DNA of 64,000 nt from contig JARFXM010000007.1 in NCBI GenBank assembly GCA_029532625.1, forward strand, positions 434,001 to 498,000, read 5' to 3'. Shown here piece by piece: positions 11,871 through 22,635 of the stretch (the stretch's first letter is position 1; each line of letters opens with the position of its first letter). The translations under genes were made by a program, and so were the position numbers. Origin of the DNA: Lomentospora prolificans. Its lineage: Eukaryota > Ascomycota > Sordariomycetes > Microascales > Microascaceae. A model generated the notes under the pieces. It was not told where the DNA came from, made no database searches, and saw nothing but the letters and a program-made list of their open reading frames with translations.

Positions 11871-13783
11871 TTACCATGTGAAAGCCTCCTCCACAAAGTC
11901 AACCGTGCTGTTGTACTGTCGATTCCTCACAGCTCTCCTGACTTCATCGCTCAATGTGCCAGGCCCGCACACTGACACTGCCATGGCGCCAACCTGGTGC
12001 TCCATCTCGATACCGATCAGAGTCTCAATATTGGGCCTTCCCGGGAACATTTGGACTGTCGCAGAGGGGCTGTGAATCTCTTTGGTTGACCTGGGCCGGC
12101 TGACGAAAAGCATGATGCGGAGTACGTCACGACGCTTCTCCATCGCGAGAACCTCCGTCATCCACGGCCTGATCCACTCGAGGTGCTCAGGGCTCTGAAT
12201 CGTCCAGATGAGCACAACCTTCCTCGTTGCTACCGTGCCGTTGGCATAACCGGCAACGAGCTCACGGACATAGGGGACCTGGTGGGTGATACCAACACCA
12301 CCGGCGAAGAGCATCACGGTACCGTACGACTGGAGGGAGTGGAGGGATCCGTAGGGGCCCTCCACGAGACAGCTGGTCGTAAACCTGCCATCTGGGCTGT
12401 TCGCAGCCTTCTTGTACAGGGTGTGAGTGACACCGGTGCGCTCCCTGACGATGAAGGACATGGTGGACTTCTTCGTCGAGGAAAGCTCTTGGACGTTCAT
12501 GGCCAACTTCTCCGAGTTGAGGTCGTGAGTATCCTCGGCCCACGAAACGGAGAAGGGATGCGATTGCCAGTAGCCGAGAGAGGGGAAGTATAGGTACGCA
12601 TGCTGGCCCGACTTGAAGGTCCATGGTCGAGCCATCGTAACATTGATGCGAAGGGCGTTGCCTGGAAGGGCCTCGACGACGGTCCTGGTGCCGCCGTTTC
12701 CAAAGTTCCTGTAAGCAACACGGACAATTCGAAATGCGCGGTCGGCACCCCAAAGCGCAAAGGCGACACCAAGCTGGGGGAGCTGGGGGAGGTCCTTGAG
12801 CTTCAAGTGGTACCAGAGACCGATGATCGAGACGATGGCGAGGGCAATGTGCAGGATCTTGAACGTTTCATAAAAGGCGTGTCGCACGGGACCAGTAGCC
12901 TGGATGCAGATGACGACAAGGGCAATCGTGGACTAGTATTCGTTAGCATCATGCCCGCGAGTTACACGGGACGAATATCACATACAATAAATCCCCACAT
13001 TATAAAAGGCACAGTCCAGGCACTAGACCAGGCGGCAGCCCAGGATGCGGTGGATGCCGATCTCCATAGGTGAGAAATGGTGTGGGCAAGGGCCTCGAGG
13101 GCCACGATACGGCCGAACCATCGGTGGAGGAGGTTGAATGAGTCAAAGGACAATCCGAGAAGGGGGATCAACGGGTTGTTACGCCCAGCCATCAAAAACA
13201 GGGGAATCTACATTGGGTCAGCGTCAACAATTTTCCACGCGCAGCAAAGCGACCATGGGCAACAACATACCATGTTGATGGTGGCGAGGATGCCAGTTCG
13301 GTCTCTGAAGCGCTTCGCAGCGGTACCGAATTGTTGGGTGAAGGGAATTCCATACACACAAAAGACGATGTTGGTGATGAAGTAGCCGACGAGGAACACA
13401 AGCTCCATGCGGGTAGGGAGAGTACCGAAGTTGACAGCGGAGCTTAGCTGAAACTCGCGGTTATGCCTCTTGCGGAAGATGGGGGCGTAGAGAATGTTGC
13501 GCTTGAACCAGGAGAGTCGAGTGTTGGGGATGGCAAAGTATCGCTGCTTTTCGTTGTTGAGGCATACAACTTGGCGCAACTGCGTGGTGAGCTTGGTGTA
13601 GAGCCTCCATCCGATGAAGATGATGGCAAAGCTGCCGCAGATGATCATGAGGTAGTTGGCGAGGGCGGCGTGCTCAGCGCCAACGGCAGGATCCTCGGAA
13701 GTACCCTGACCACCACCACCACCACCTGCTCCTCCTCCTCCGCTACTGCTGCCGCCAGCGGCTTCTGCTCGACGAAAAGACAT
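11871..13783 (-). CDS. ferric/cupric reductase transmembrane protein (FRE family)
   Basis: Three exons on the minus strand, 13783-13271, 13207-12986 and 12932-11871, all in phase 0, encode 598 residues. FRE enzymes move electrons from cytosolic NADPH through FAD and two haems to extracellular ferric or cupric ions. The haem ligands are two pairs spaced 14 residues apart: His199/His213 (LLHRWFGR..ALAHTISH) and His273/His287 (ILHIALAI..WYH). The FAD motif is HPFSVSW at about 370, and the NADPH part has EGPYG (436-440), GGVGIT (456-461) and a late VCGPG. An additional hydrophobic segment is at about 45-65. The N-terminus is a Gly/Ser-rich tract (residues 10-27) with no cleavable signal peptide, unlike many FRE proteins. 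Ten codons of open frame precede the ATG, but they begin with GTG. No consensus ATCWGATAA iron-GATA site was spotted upstream. Confidence 0.92.
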
Positions 13784-15240
13784 GGCCGACTGCTGGTGAA
13801 AGGGTGGGATCACCAGAGGATTCGGGATCTGTCGACTGTGAAGGCTGGGTTAGACGACAATAAAGGAACTCCTCGGTGCCCAGGGTCTCGGCCAAGAGAA
13901 AAAATAGAAGACTGTGGTCTTAAGGGTCCTCCGGGGTAAACGAGACAAGGTGCTTTTGTTTCTCGTCCCTGTCTTGGCGTGCGTCCTGGGATTAGTCCAA
14001 GAGAAAGGTCGGGGTCGAACCGATCGAAGTCGCGAGTCAAACGAAGGGATGTCGGATAAGGAAGAAGGAAAGCAAGTTGCGGTCTTGGCAACAAGTCTTA
14101 TAAGATGTCAGTGCTGGCGTTGGAGAAGAGAACAAGAGGGTGTGCCACAGGCAGACCCGCAAGAGTAGTGAATGAAGTGAAATGAAATTCGACGAAGATC
14201 CTGTGCCGTCGAATCGGTGCAAGGGAATGCGAGTTGCTGTTTGTTATAAACAACACAAACAGGTTATAAAAGCCGGTACACTGTATCGGCTTGGTTCGAC
14301 AAGAAATCGAATTTGGCCCTTTAAGGAGGGTGAGAAGAGAAAAGAAGGACAGTTAAAGAGAGAGTCAAACAAGGAGAATGGCTGAGGTGAATGGACGACA
14401 GCCAGAGACTACCACAAGCACGCAGGCAAGACTGAAGGAGTGAAAATAGGGTGTTTAAGGGCAATCTACACCTTATTAGCCGCGTGATGCGAGTAGAGTG
14501 GGAAGGAAAGAAGGAGAGAAGAAAGGGAGTGCGTGAAGCGAGTAAATCATATAAGATGGTCTTCTAAGGCGATCGGTGGAGGAGGGAACGCAACGCCATG
14601 CAAAACCTGTGTGCTTGGGTGGCCCAGCATGGCGTGGATGCTCAGATCGGGTAAACCAGCCAATCTACGAGGTTACGCCCGGGAACGGCCACTGCTTCCA
14701 AAAGAGAAGGGAGTACCGGGGGCTGGGGAGGAGAGGGGCATGTACCTTGTACTTCCATATCTGGCTGGCTGTGTGGGGCGCCCCTGGTACCACGGAACGG
14801 CCAGACGGTGGCCAAGGAAGGGGACTTGATGGGGCGCAAGCAGGGAACGGGCAAACGGGGTCGGGCACTGCACCCAGGTCCTCGTACTCCTCTCTCGTAC
14901 TGGGTACTTGTATTTGGATACGCATTCCACCGGAGATCGACGGCATGGATTGTTTCTTGCTCAGCGAGGACCTAAGAGCAGGAGGAGAAAAAGGATGAAA
15001 AAAGGGAAAGACAAAAAGCCCTACGATAGCATTCGACTCAGCATGCTTCTACGGGAGTATGTTGCCTCCAAGGTTCCCATTTCGGCTAGGATTCCGACCG
15101 AGGATGAAAGTTAAAATCTAAGCCTTGCTGGTACCTGACGGACGGTGTCAAGAGGAGTCGGCCAGCTGTTCGTCGGAGACGGCGCAAAACTCTTTCCTTT
15201 GATCCAACTCGTACCAAAACCACATGCAGGTACGATGGCA

Positions 15241-15276
15241 GGGTGGTCCATAGTTGTAGGGTGGGCCATAGTTGTA
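15241..15276. repeat. 18-base tandem duplication
   Basis: Two adjacent 18-base units (15241-15258 and 15259-15276) differ at one position and share CCATAGTTGTA. No function is apparent. Confidence 0.85.
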
Positions 15277-18200
15277 CGGGATCCATTGGGGGAGCTGTCC
15301 TGCTAGCGCACCATACCTTTGTTCTCAAGTCAGGACCCGGGTCTGGAGATGACTGATCATTGATCAATTTGTGTCGAGCCACGACCTGTTGGCTTGGCTT
15401 GCTTGTTCCTGCATTGCATTCGACTTTTTCTCTGTGGTGACCCGCCTAACAACCAACGTACCGATACTTTACCAGCATACCAAATCCTACCGCTGGGATC
15501 CGTAGCAATACTTGGCTGTCAGGCTTTTTTCGTTTTCGCTCTTTCCCGACTGGCGTGCAAGCGTACACAAATGGCCCCTGGATGGCATTTTACGCCCCAT
15601 CGACCTCGCTTTTCTGTCTTTGGGCATTTCCTCCCCATTTCCATCTCTTCTTGATACTGTTTCTGTGTTTCGAGATGGTCCACCGTTAGGGCCTGTGGGA
15701 GTCGGCAGGATGACCAACGAACTAAACCGAGCGTTTGTCGCCTTGGGGGCAACATGCCATCTGATTGCCCCATACGCAGCTCCAGTTGTGTGCTTACACA
15801 CGTGCTTGACCACTCAAGTACTCTCAATCTGCTTCTCGTCGTGTGCAGCTAGAAGGGCGCCCTCCCCACCCACCGCCCTTGAAACAACCGGGCGAAAGTT
15901 AGCTTCGAATGAATGCTAGCGTTTCCCACTGCCAACGTAGCCGATTCGGTGCTGAGCGAGAGCAGTGCAGAAAAAAAAAGCCACTTTGCGTTTGGGCGAG
16001 CACGTTTCCCCTCTCGCCCCGAAAAAAGACCATGACGGCGCACTCCCTAGACACAAAGGATGACTCGTCGCTGGAGCCCTCTGGTTGGTCCCAGTCGTAG
16101 GCAGGGGTCGGGGCCATGTTTTCTCGGGAGAGGCGCTGCGTGGTGCTGATTGGGAATCGATCTCGGCGTACTGCCAGGGGGGCGTGGATTACGTGGGTTG
16201 CATGACCCGAGCTCGAAGAAGCAGAACCAACGAAATTTTGGGACGCAAGGAAGGAGACCATCTGACTGTTGGAAGGTGTGCGCCTCACACCTTTTCTGCC
16301 GGTTGGACGACTGTCAAAATGCAAAGAATAACCACTCAAATCGACGCAGTTTGACCCCATTCTTACACAAGGTAGGCGATACTTAGGCGACGAGCCGGTT
16401 TAACTCGAACTCGTGCTCGGCTTTTCTTTTTTTTCCTCCATTGCAATTGTGGTAGGTATACGTGTTTCGGTGCAGGCCCCATCACACCGTGGATCCTCGA
16501 CCTTTTTTTGACACGATTTTAATTTCTATGGAAAGGAGGCTCTGGGGTCTTTCATATCTGTCGCATCAACAAATTGATACCTTGCAGCCAACAGATTGCG
16601 GCGAAGTGGAGTTTCGAGCGAACGGCCCAGGACCTTTAATATCACCAGAGTCTGGGGTATGCGTCTCGCTTTGGCAACAGAGCATGGGGCCATTTCATCT
16701 ATTATTTTCTGCGCTCTCAATCCTCTGGGACCGGTTGGGTAAATTAACAGCAGAAACCCAAAACACGGCTGCCAGTGAGGAGCCAGCATTGTGATCTTGT
16801 TTTCTCGGCCTGAGCAAAGGGATGTACTTGGGTGGGGAGAGATAGATTGGGTCCGAATGCTGGTGTACAGCACGCTCTCATCACCAGCGGCAGGCACGGA
16901 AATGTCCATGTAATTGGACTGCATGGAAGCTGGCCAGACTTTCAACCCGTCCTTCGTCTATAACGCCACAGAGCGTGGTGCATAATTCGGTACTTGTCGA
17001 CTATTGCTCTCCTTGCGGTTCGGTATTCTCCTGCGAACTGAGGGGTTTCAATATTGAGCTGGCAGTACCGTGTGACACTGGGAGGGCTCAATCAAATTCC
17101 CCATCACCCAGGCCAATACAGCCAGCGGTCCCAAGATTTCCAACCCGAGATCAATCGAGACCGATCCGCATCAAGGAAACGATGGACGCTATGATAGTTG
17201 ACACACAATAACCCACAATCTACGCGTCATAATTGGAGCGCTCGAGGAAACAAGCTTTTTGCTAGATGAAGCTCCACCTTCTCTGGTTTTCTTTTCTTCC
17301 TTCGAAAAATAACACCATCGAGATAAGTAAAACTCAAAACCGACACCGTTTAACTCAACCGATTCAGGGTAGCATCGAAGGCAACCTGACTTATGAACCA
17401 GGCCAGCGCCAATCATCCGGAACCCTTACCAGTGGGTCGTTGTGGCGACTTCTGGGCTGGCTGTTGAATGTTCCAGCATGCCTCGAAACCCCACCAGTGA
17501 GAGTTTTCCCACCACAGAGGATTGGAGAAAATCTGAGTCGCCCCAGGCATTCCATGGCGAGGAAAGTGGGTTTGGGGTGCTGCCGCCGGGCGTTCATTAT
17601 TAATATCTTCTTCGAGTGGTGTGAAGAGGCGATACGCATTGCCAGCTTTCCGCTGGGATGCACGAGGGATGATCTAACACTGTATGCTGGCTCGTTTATC
17701 TCACTCACACCCTTTGCATATCTTGCTTGCTTGACATGATTCGGAAAGCGCATACAGTAAATGTGAGCGAACTTGAGCGAGCATCCGTTTTTCATTTTCT
17801 TCATCCAGTATCAGTTGTAGAGCACGGATATGCCGTGGCCGCTCGGAGATCGTCTCTGGGGAAGATGCGATATTCCATCAATGGGATCAATCGTCATGTC
17901 CTCCCTCCCCAGCCAGCCCAGTTTACGGGGCGGCATGATCTACAGATTTCCCGGACAGACCTTCGCCAATGCGCTGCTTGCCTCTCATCTTCATGGGGCT
18001 GGGGTATTGCTCATTCCGTCAATCTCGAACTTCTTTTCCTTTGCTTTCGTCACCACCACTCTCCAGGCTCGATATATTCCTCACTAAATGCTAAACACTA
18101 GAAAGTCCGGATTTATGGCTGGCCTGGCTGCGGCCTGCATCCACGAACCATCCCCCCTGCCAAAATGCTGTGTCCGCCGGGCTGCGCCAGCTCCCTGCGC

Positions 18201-19144
18201 TGGGCGGGCTTGCCGTCGAACCCAGACAGAAAATCCAGGAATGGCACGATCTGCTCCTACGCCATCGGACATCTTCCCGCCCGCTCCTGCAAGACGAGAA
18301 AAAGATGGAAACACACGAGCCCTTGTCACTTACCCATCGATGAATAGTCGGAGGAGCCCGAGGTGGAAGCACACCTCATCAATAGTGCCGCGTACCCGTC
18401 GTAAAAGGTTTCAAAACGAACAAGTCTCTTTCTCTTGCGCGCTATCGTTTTGGTGTCCCTATCACTTTGTCTTTCCTAAGCTGGCGTCAGGGAAAGTCTA
18501 GACCGTAGACATCAATAATCGTCGTCACTAGCAGACCAAGGACGGATTCCTCTCTCTCCCCCCCCCGGGCCCACAAGAAAGGCCCAAAACCTGTTCCAAA
18601 TAAAGACGCCAGGGCCAGTCACTCCAGCTGAGGTGAGTCGTACGGGTGTGAACGAAAGGTGACGACTTCTCTCGACTGACGAAGCCCTGCATTGCGCATT
18701 GCGACGGGGTGAGCGCCAGCGATAGTAGTAATAATGGCCGTCCCCATACGATTTGTTTCAAGCCCCTGTCAGGACTGGGGGGCTCCTGGGGGTGGTTTTT
18801 TTGGGGCCCATCAAGATAGTAGTTCATGTCATGTCGAGCACGGATTCCGTTGTGATTGAATATCTTGGTAATATCTAGGCAAGTCTAGCCGTGCAAAACT
18901 TGTCAAAAATATCTCCCGCACATGTGGTATATGGTATTCCAAGATTAGATACAGAACATTTTGAATCCAGTACGCCATCTCACACCACCACCCAACTCCT
19001 GGCCCTAGCGGTTTGACAAAAGTCACATCTCGACCAGACATGCGACAACCGCATGTTCGCCCGAACGACCCTGAATGAGGAAAAGGGTAAAAAAAAAAAA
19101 AAAATTGCACCCATCCCATAGAGATTCTGAGCCCAGTATGCTTC

Positions 19145-19163
19145 TAATAATAATAATAATAAT
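19145..19163. repeat. (TAA)6 microsatellite
   Basis: Perfect trinucleotide run just beyond the stop codon of the minus-strand AT-hook protein gene, probably within its 3' untranslated region. Confidence 0.9.
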
Positions 19164-19192
19164 ACACGACGCTAGCAATACAGTAGCCGCCT

Positions 19193-21688
19193 CTAAAACA
19201 GAAGCTCATCATCGCTGCTGCCACAGTCGGCCCACGACGAGATCTTGCGCACAGTCTTGCGTCTGATCTTGGGATGGTCCGCCGACGAGCACCGTCCGCC
19301 CCACGACCGCGCTGCGACCTGCAGTTGTTTCTCGCCGGCTGGCACGGCAGCCACGACCACCACCTTGGCGTTTCGCCCGTCGAGCTTGGTCGCCAGCGGG
19401 GCCCTGCCGGCCCGACCTATCAACCTGGTCTGCTCGGGCGTCCTCATCATCGATATCTCGTCGTCGGAGCTATCTGTTTCGAGGGGGCTGTCGATTATGC
19501 GCGCTGTCGCGGAGGTGCGCCGCGCCACCGAGGTGGTCCCCTTGGCTGCGCGTGCTTGGACGGCTCGGCTTGGCGGCACGTTCGTTGGGCTGGCTGCTTG
19601 GAGGGCTAGGTGCGCCCGAGTAGATATCGTCCTGTCGTTCTGCGTGGCGGGTAATGGTGTGCGGAGAATCCACTCGCTGATGCCCTCATCCCATTTCCAC
19701 CCAGAGTAGAGCGAAGACGTAGCCGCATTGTCGGTCTCCTTCTCCCGCACAACCCGGGTTTGAACGCCAGTTGACGGCCGCCTCGAGGACTTTGCATTCG
19801 ACATGAGGGTTTCAGCGTACGCAAGGTCCCTCAAATCGCCCGTCCTCTTGGCGAGGAGAAACGCAGCTTCCCTCCGCAAGTCCGTAATATCGTGCCGGGC
19901 AACGGTTAGCCCGACTAAAAGGTCACATATCGCGATGAGATGCTCGTGGGCGGGTAGCCCTGACCCGCGACCGTAGTGCTGGGCTACTGAGCAGACTAGA
20001 GACGCTGCTCCCTCGTAAAACTTCTTGTTCGCCGCTGTCGCAAAGCTGTTTCGTGGTGCCTCGATTGAAGTTCTGCTGCCTTTTGGATGGCCGGCGACTG
20101 TGTTGGTTTCGAGTGCAGCCGTTGCAGTATAGATGCTGAATTCCAAGACGAGTTCTGAATCCATTGTTCTCACTCGCCGACGTTCCCTGAGCTTCGCCAG
20201 TGACCCGCCCAACGCAAAGAGCACCGCCCTGGCGATGCTGTTATTGGCGCCTGTATCTACAGAATCATCCGCAGTTACCCCTGACATGATGGCCATTGCC
20301 GTCACAGCACCGACGGTGCTCGTAAACATCTGCGCTGGTGTTCGAAGGCTATCATTTTCATCTGGAGGACCGCTGGATAGTGAGCTGACAAGTGACCATA
20401 TGGCTGTTTGAAAGAACTCCAAAGTCCGCGTGCAGGCCGATCCATCTGCAACGAGTTCCTCGCTCAGTCCGCCCCAGACGGGTTCGAAAACCTTTGTGCA
20501 GAGCCATTCCCCTGACAGTCGATTTTCCACAATGAAGCGGTTCAGCTTTTCAAACAAGGTTGGCCACAAGTTGTGCTTCTTGCAAAACAGTATAAAATAC
20601 TCCAAAGGTTCCATGAATCTCGGCTGAGGCAGTGGCACGTCTTGTGGCCGTGGTGCCGTAGGGTAGTGCTGTTCCAAGGCGGACACAATCAACGCCGTAG
20701 CCTCGTCAAGGCAATGCCGTTGTAGACAAGTAGCAACGATTCGCTTTACAACGGAAAAGTCGAGTACACCCTCCGTGACGGCGTCACAAATGGCACTCAT
20801 AGCGTGAGCGCGAACCATGTGCTGAAGTGGCTTCCAGCCAGTCGCCATGCCGCCGAAACTTTCGAGTTGGTCATACATCTCCTGTGAAGAATCCTGCGGA
20901 TTAATGGCTGACTTTTCGCCTAACCGCTCAACCTCAGCGGCGTCCCATTCCTCGATCCTCTTTAGCTGTTCGGGTACTCGGCGGAGACACATCGCGATGA
21001 GAGATCGTGTGTTGGAAGATTGTCCATGGCTGTTAGCTGCGCGGTTAAAAAGAGCATCCAAGGCTTTTAACAACGCATCGTACTGTCGTTCTTGATCCAC
21101 TTGAAGACCACTTCTGCTCTTTGTGGGAAGTGGCGGTAGCTGCACAGACTTTGGAGGGCGGCCCCGCGGCCGACGAGTAGGTTCCTGGGTAGCTGTTGAA
21201 TCATCGCTCTCGCTCTGGCTTAGTGATGGCATAGAAGGCACGTTTGACGTGCTAATCTCCTGCGATATGCCCCGTATCCTTCGGACAATCGGTGTCGACA
21301 TGAACAGCTTGCCCGGTGTCTTCGGAGCCCTGGCAACAGCGCTCGGTAGCTTGAACTGCACTTTGGGCTTCGAAACATCCTTTCCGGCATTGGCTTGGCG
21401 TCTCCTCTGGGAATAGGTTACCCGTGGGCGTTTGGGCTTTGAGGGGTCATAAGCTTCGTCATCCTCGTCAAGGCTGTTTCTCTTCCTACGCGCCTTTGCT
21501 GGCTCCTTCAGATCTTGCCGGGTGATGGCGGCTTCTTTCTGAATCTGCCGTAATTTGTTGAGACTGACGTGAATAGGCCGCAACAACCGGAGGCACTTTT
21601 GCGCCGTCCAGTTCTGGCTGAGGTCGTCGCTTGCTGTGTTGGTTCTGACTCTGCGAGCTGAGCGGGTATTGGGAGGGGTGCTATCCAT
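19193..21688 (-). CDS. unrecognised nuclear-type protein with an AT-hook
   Basis: One uninterrupted reading frame of 831 residues from an ATG at 21688. I do not recognise the family. The N-terminal 200 residues are basic and low-complexity, with nuclear-localisation-like clusters (KARRKR at about 66-70, PSKPKRPR at 82-89) and an AT-hook at about 172-181 (RRPRGRPPK), the motif that binds the minor groove of AT-rich DNA. Residues of about 205-640 look like an all-helical globular region (ALLKALDALFNRAA, PLEYFILFCKKHNLWPTLFEKL, and similar). The last 190 residues are again basic and Ser/Thr-rich, ending in an acidic SSDDE and LLF. The length without any intron, the coherent codon use and the helical middle argue for a real gene. 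It diverges from CLU1 across 947 bases. A chromatin or DNA-maintenance role is only an inference from the AT-hook and composition. Confidence 0.8.
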   Translation of the reverse strand: MDSTPPNTRSARRVRTNTASDDLSQNWTAQKCLRLLRPIHVSLNKLRQIQKEAAITRQDLKEPAKARRKRNSLDEDDEAYDPSKPKRPRVTYSQRRRQANAGKDVSKPKVQFKLPSAVARAPKTPGKLFMSTPIVRRIRGISQEISTSNVPSMPSLSQSESDDSTATQEPTRRPRGRPPKSVQLPPLPTKSRSGLQVDQERQYDALLKALDALFNRAANSHGQSSNTRSLIAMCLRRVPEQLKRIEEWDAAEVERLGEKSAINPQDSSQEMYDQLESFGGMATGWKPLQHMVRAHAMSAICDAVTEGVLDFSVVKRIVATCLQRHCLDEATALIVSALEQHYPTAPRPQDVPLPQPRFMEPLEYFILFCKKHNLWPTLFEKLNRFIVENRLSGEWLCTKVFEPVWGGLSEELVADGSACTRTLEFFQTAIWSLVSSLSSGPPDENDSLRTPAQMFTSTVGAVTAMAIMSGVTADDSVDTGANNSIARAVLFALGGSLAKLRERRRVRTMDSELVLEFSIYTATAALETNTVAGHPKGSRTSIEAPRNSFATAANKKFYEGAASLVCSVAQHYGRGSGLPAHEHLIAICDLLVGLTVARHDITDLRREAAFLLAKRTGDLRDLAYAETLMSNAKSSRRPSTGVQTRVVREKETDNAATSSLYSGWKWDEGISEWILRTPLPATQNDRTISTRAHLALQAASPTNVPPSRAVQARAAKGTTSVARRTSATARIIDSPLETDSSDDEISMMRTPEQTRLIGRAGRAPLATKLDGRNAKVVVVAAVPAGEKQLQVAARSWGGRCSSADHPKIRRKTVRKISSWADCGSSDDELLF

Positions 21689-22635
21689 GCTGGGGTTTGT
21701 ACAGATATGATAGGGGTTAAAGATAATAGAAAAGGTGAACTAGTGTTATTGAGGCATAAGAATTCGCCGGTTGCTCCTAAGATCTCGTGGTCGTTGATCG
21801 TGGCAGGGTTGTTGTGGAGAAGAGCATGAGGCCTGGTGACCACGGTTGCGCGTAGAGTGCTCAAGCTCAACAACAAAATCAACTAATCGCCTCCTGTCAC
21901 TTGCTACACAATCAGATGGTTCCGGCCCCCTTCGTGAAATCCAAGAGGTGTTTAGGTTGTGACATCGAGGTGATGCTCGTTTGAAGATGGACTCCGCACC
22001 GCCCATTTGCCAGGCGCTCAACACTGTTTAGTTTGTGGTGGTTGCGATGTTTATAAACTTCCTAATTTGGATTAGTGCATCTACGGAGCCACAATCTCGG
22101 CACGTGTGGAAGTCGTGGCATCAGCTGGCCTCAGCTGCATAACAGAGGCATTGCTGGATTGCTGGGAAAATACAGCTGGCGCCACCCAGGTTTTTTACCC
22201 CTTGTCAATTGGCCGTCCCAAATCCCGAACTTTGCCGGGTTCCATTATGCAGAGCTACATCAGAGGAACCAGGACCAGAGGAAGGGAGAAAAAAGTTGAA
22301 ATGGGAAAAAAAAAAAATCTCAGCCGTGACTTCCACTCTGCTTTTCCTCGTCATACCAATCTTTAATCCTCCAATTGGCCTTCCAACCTTGCAAGCATCT
22401 ATCCTTCCTAGGCCAGCTCCTTTCTATTCTGAAGTTTCTATAGACTCCTTATTTCTCTGTATACCTTGTCTATTTTGAAACAAGTTCGGATTTGTTTAAT
22501 TGGGGAAAACATCCCTTTCTGCTTTCTTTTCTTCATCCGTTGGTTCAGCTCTGACGTTTGAGCTTCCCATCGCATCCGTGTCACGATCTACGACTCAACA
22601 GCCTTATATTGTTGGCAGTTTTGACTTTAGAGAAC
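21689..22635. other. divergent promoter region, AT-hook gene / CLU1
   Basis: 947 bases between two divergent start codons. GCTGGC/CAGCTGG words occur at 22120-22190. The last 300 bases before CLU1 are CT-rich (22330-22460), typical of strongly transcribed fungal genes. No open frame of note. Confidence 0.6.

Larger units (their letters stand above)
13784..19192. other. 5.4 kb interval without a recognisable gene
   Basis: Upstream of the ferric reductase and downstream of the AT-hook protein gene. Open frames of 85-157 codons occur on both strands (14576-14998, 15512-15919, 15899-16360, 17266-17739), but none resembles a known family and none chains into a multi-exon model by eye. Small features include an 18-base tandem duplication at 15241-15276, GGCT words near 14760, 17455 and 18117, and (TAA)6 at 19145-19163. 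A noncoding RNA or a lineage-specific gene cannot be excluded. Confidence 0.5.

Noticed and set aside
13784..13813. Upstream GTG start extending the ferric reductase by ten residues
   Set aside because: Nuclear fungal genes rarely use GTG; the ATG at 13783 is the first in frame.
17266..17739. 157-codon plus-strand frame in the 5.4 kb gap
   Set aside because: No recognisable domain, an equally long antisense frame, no plausible exon partners.
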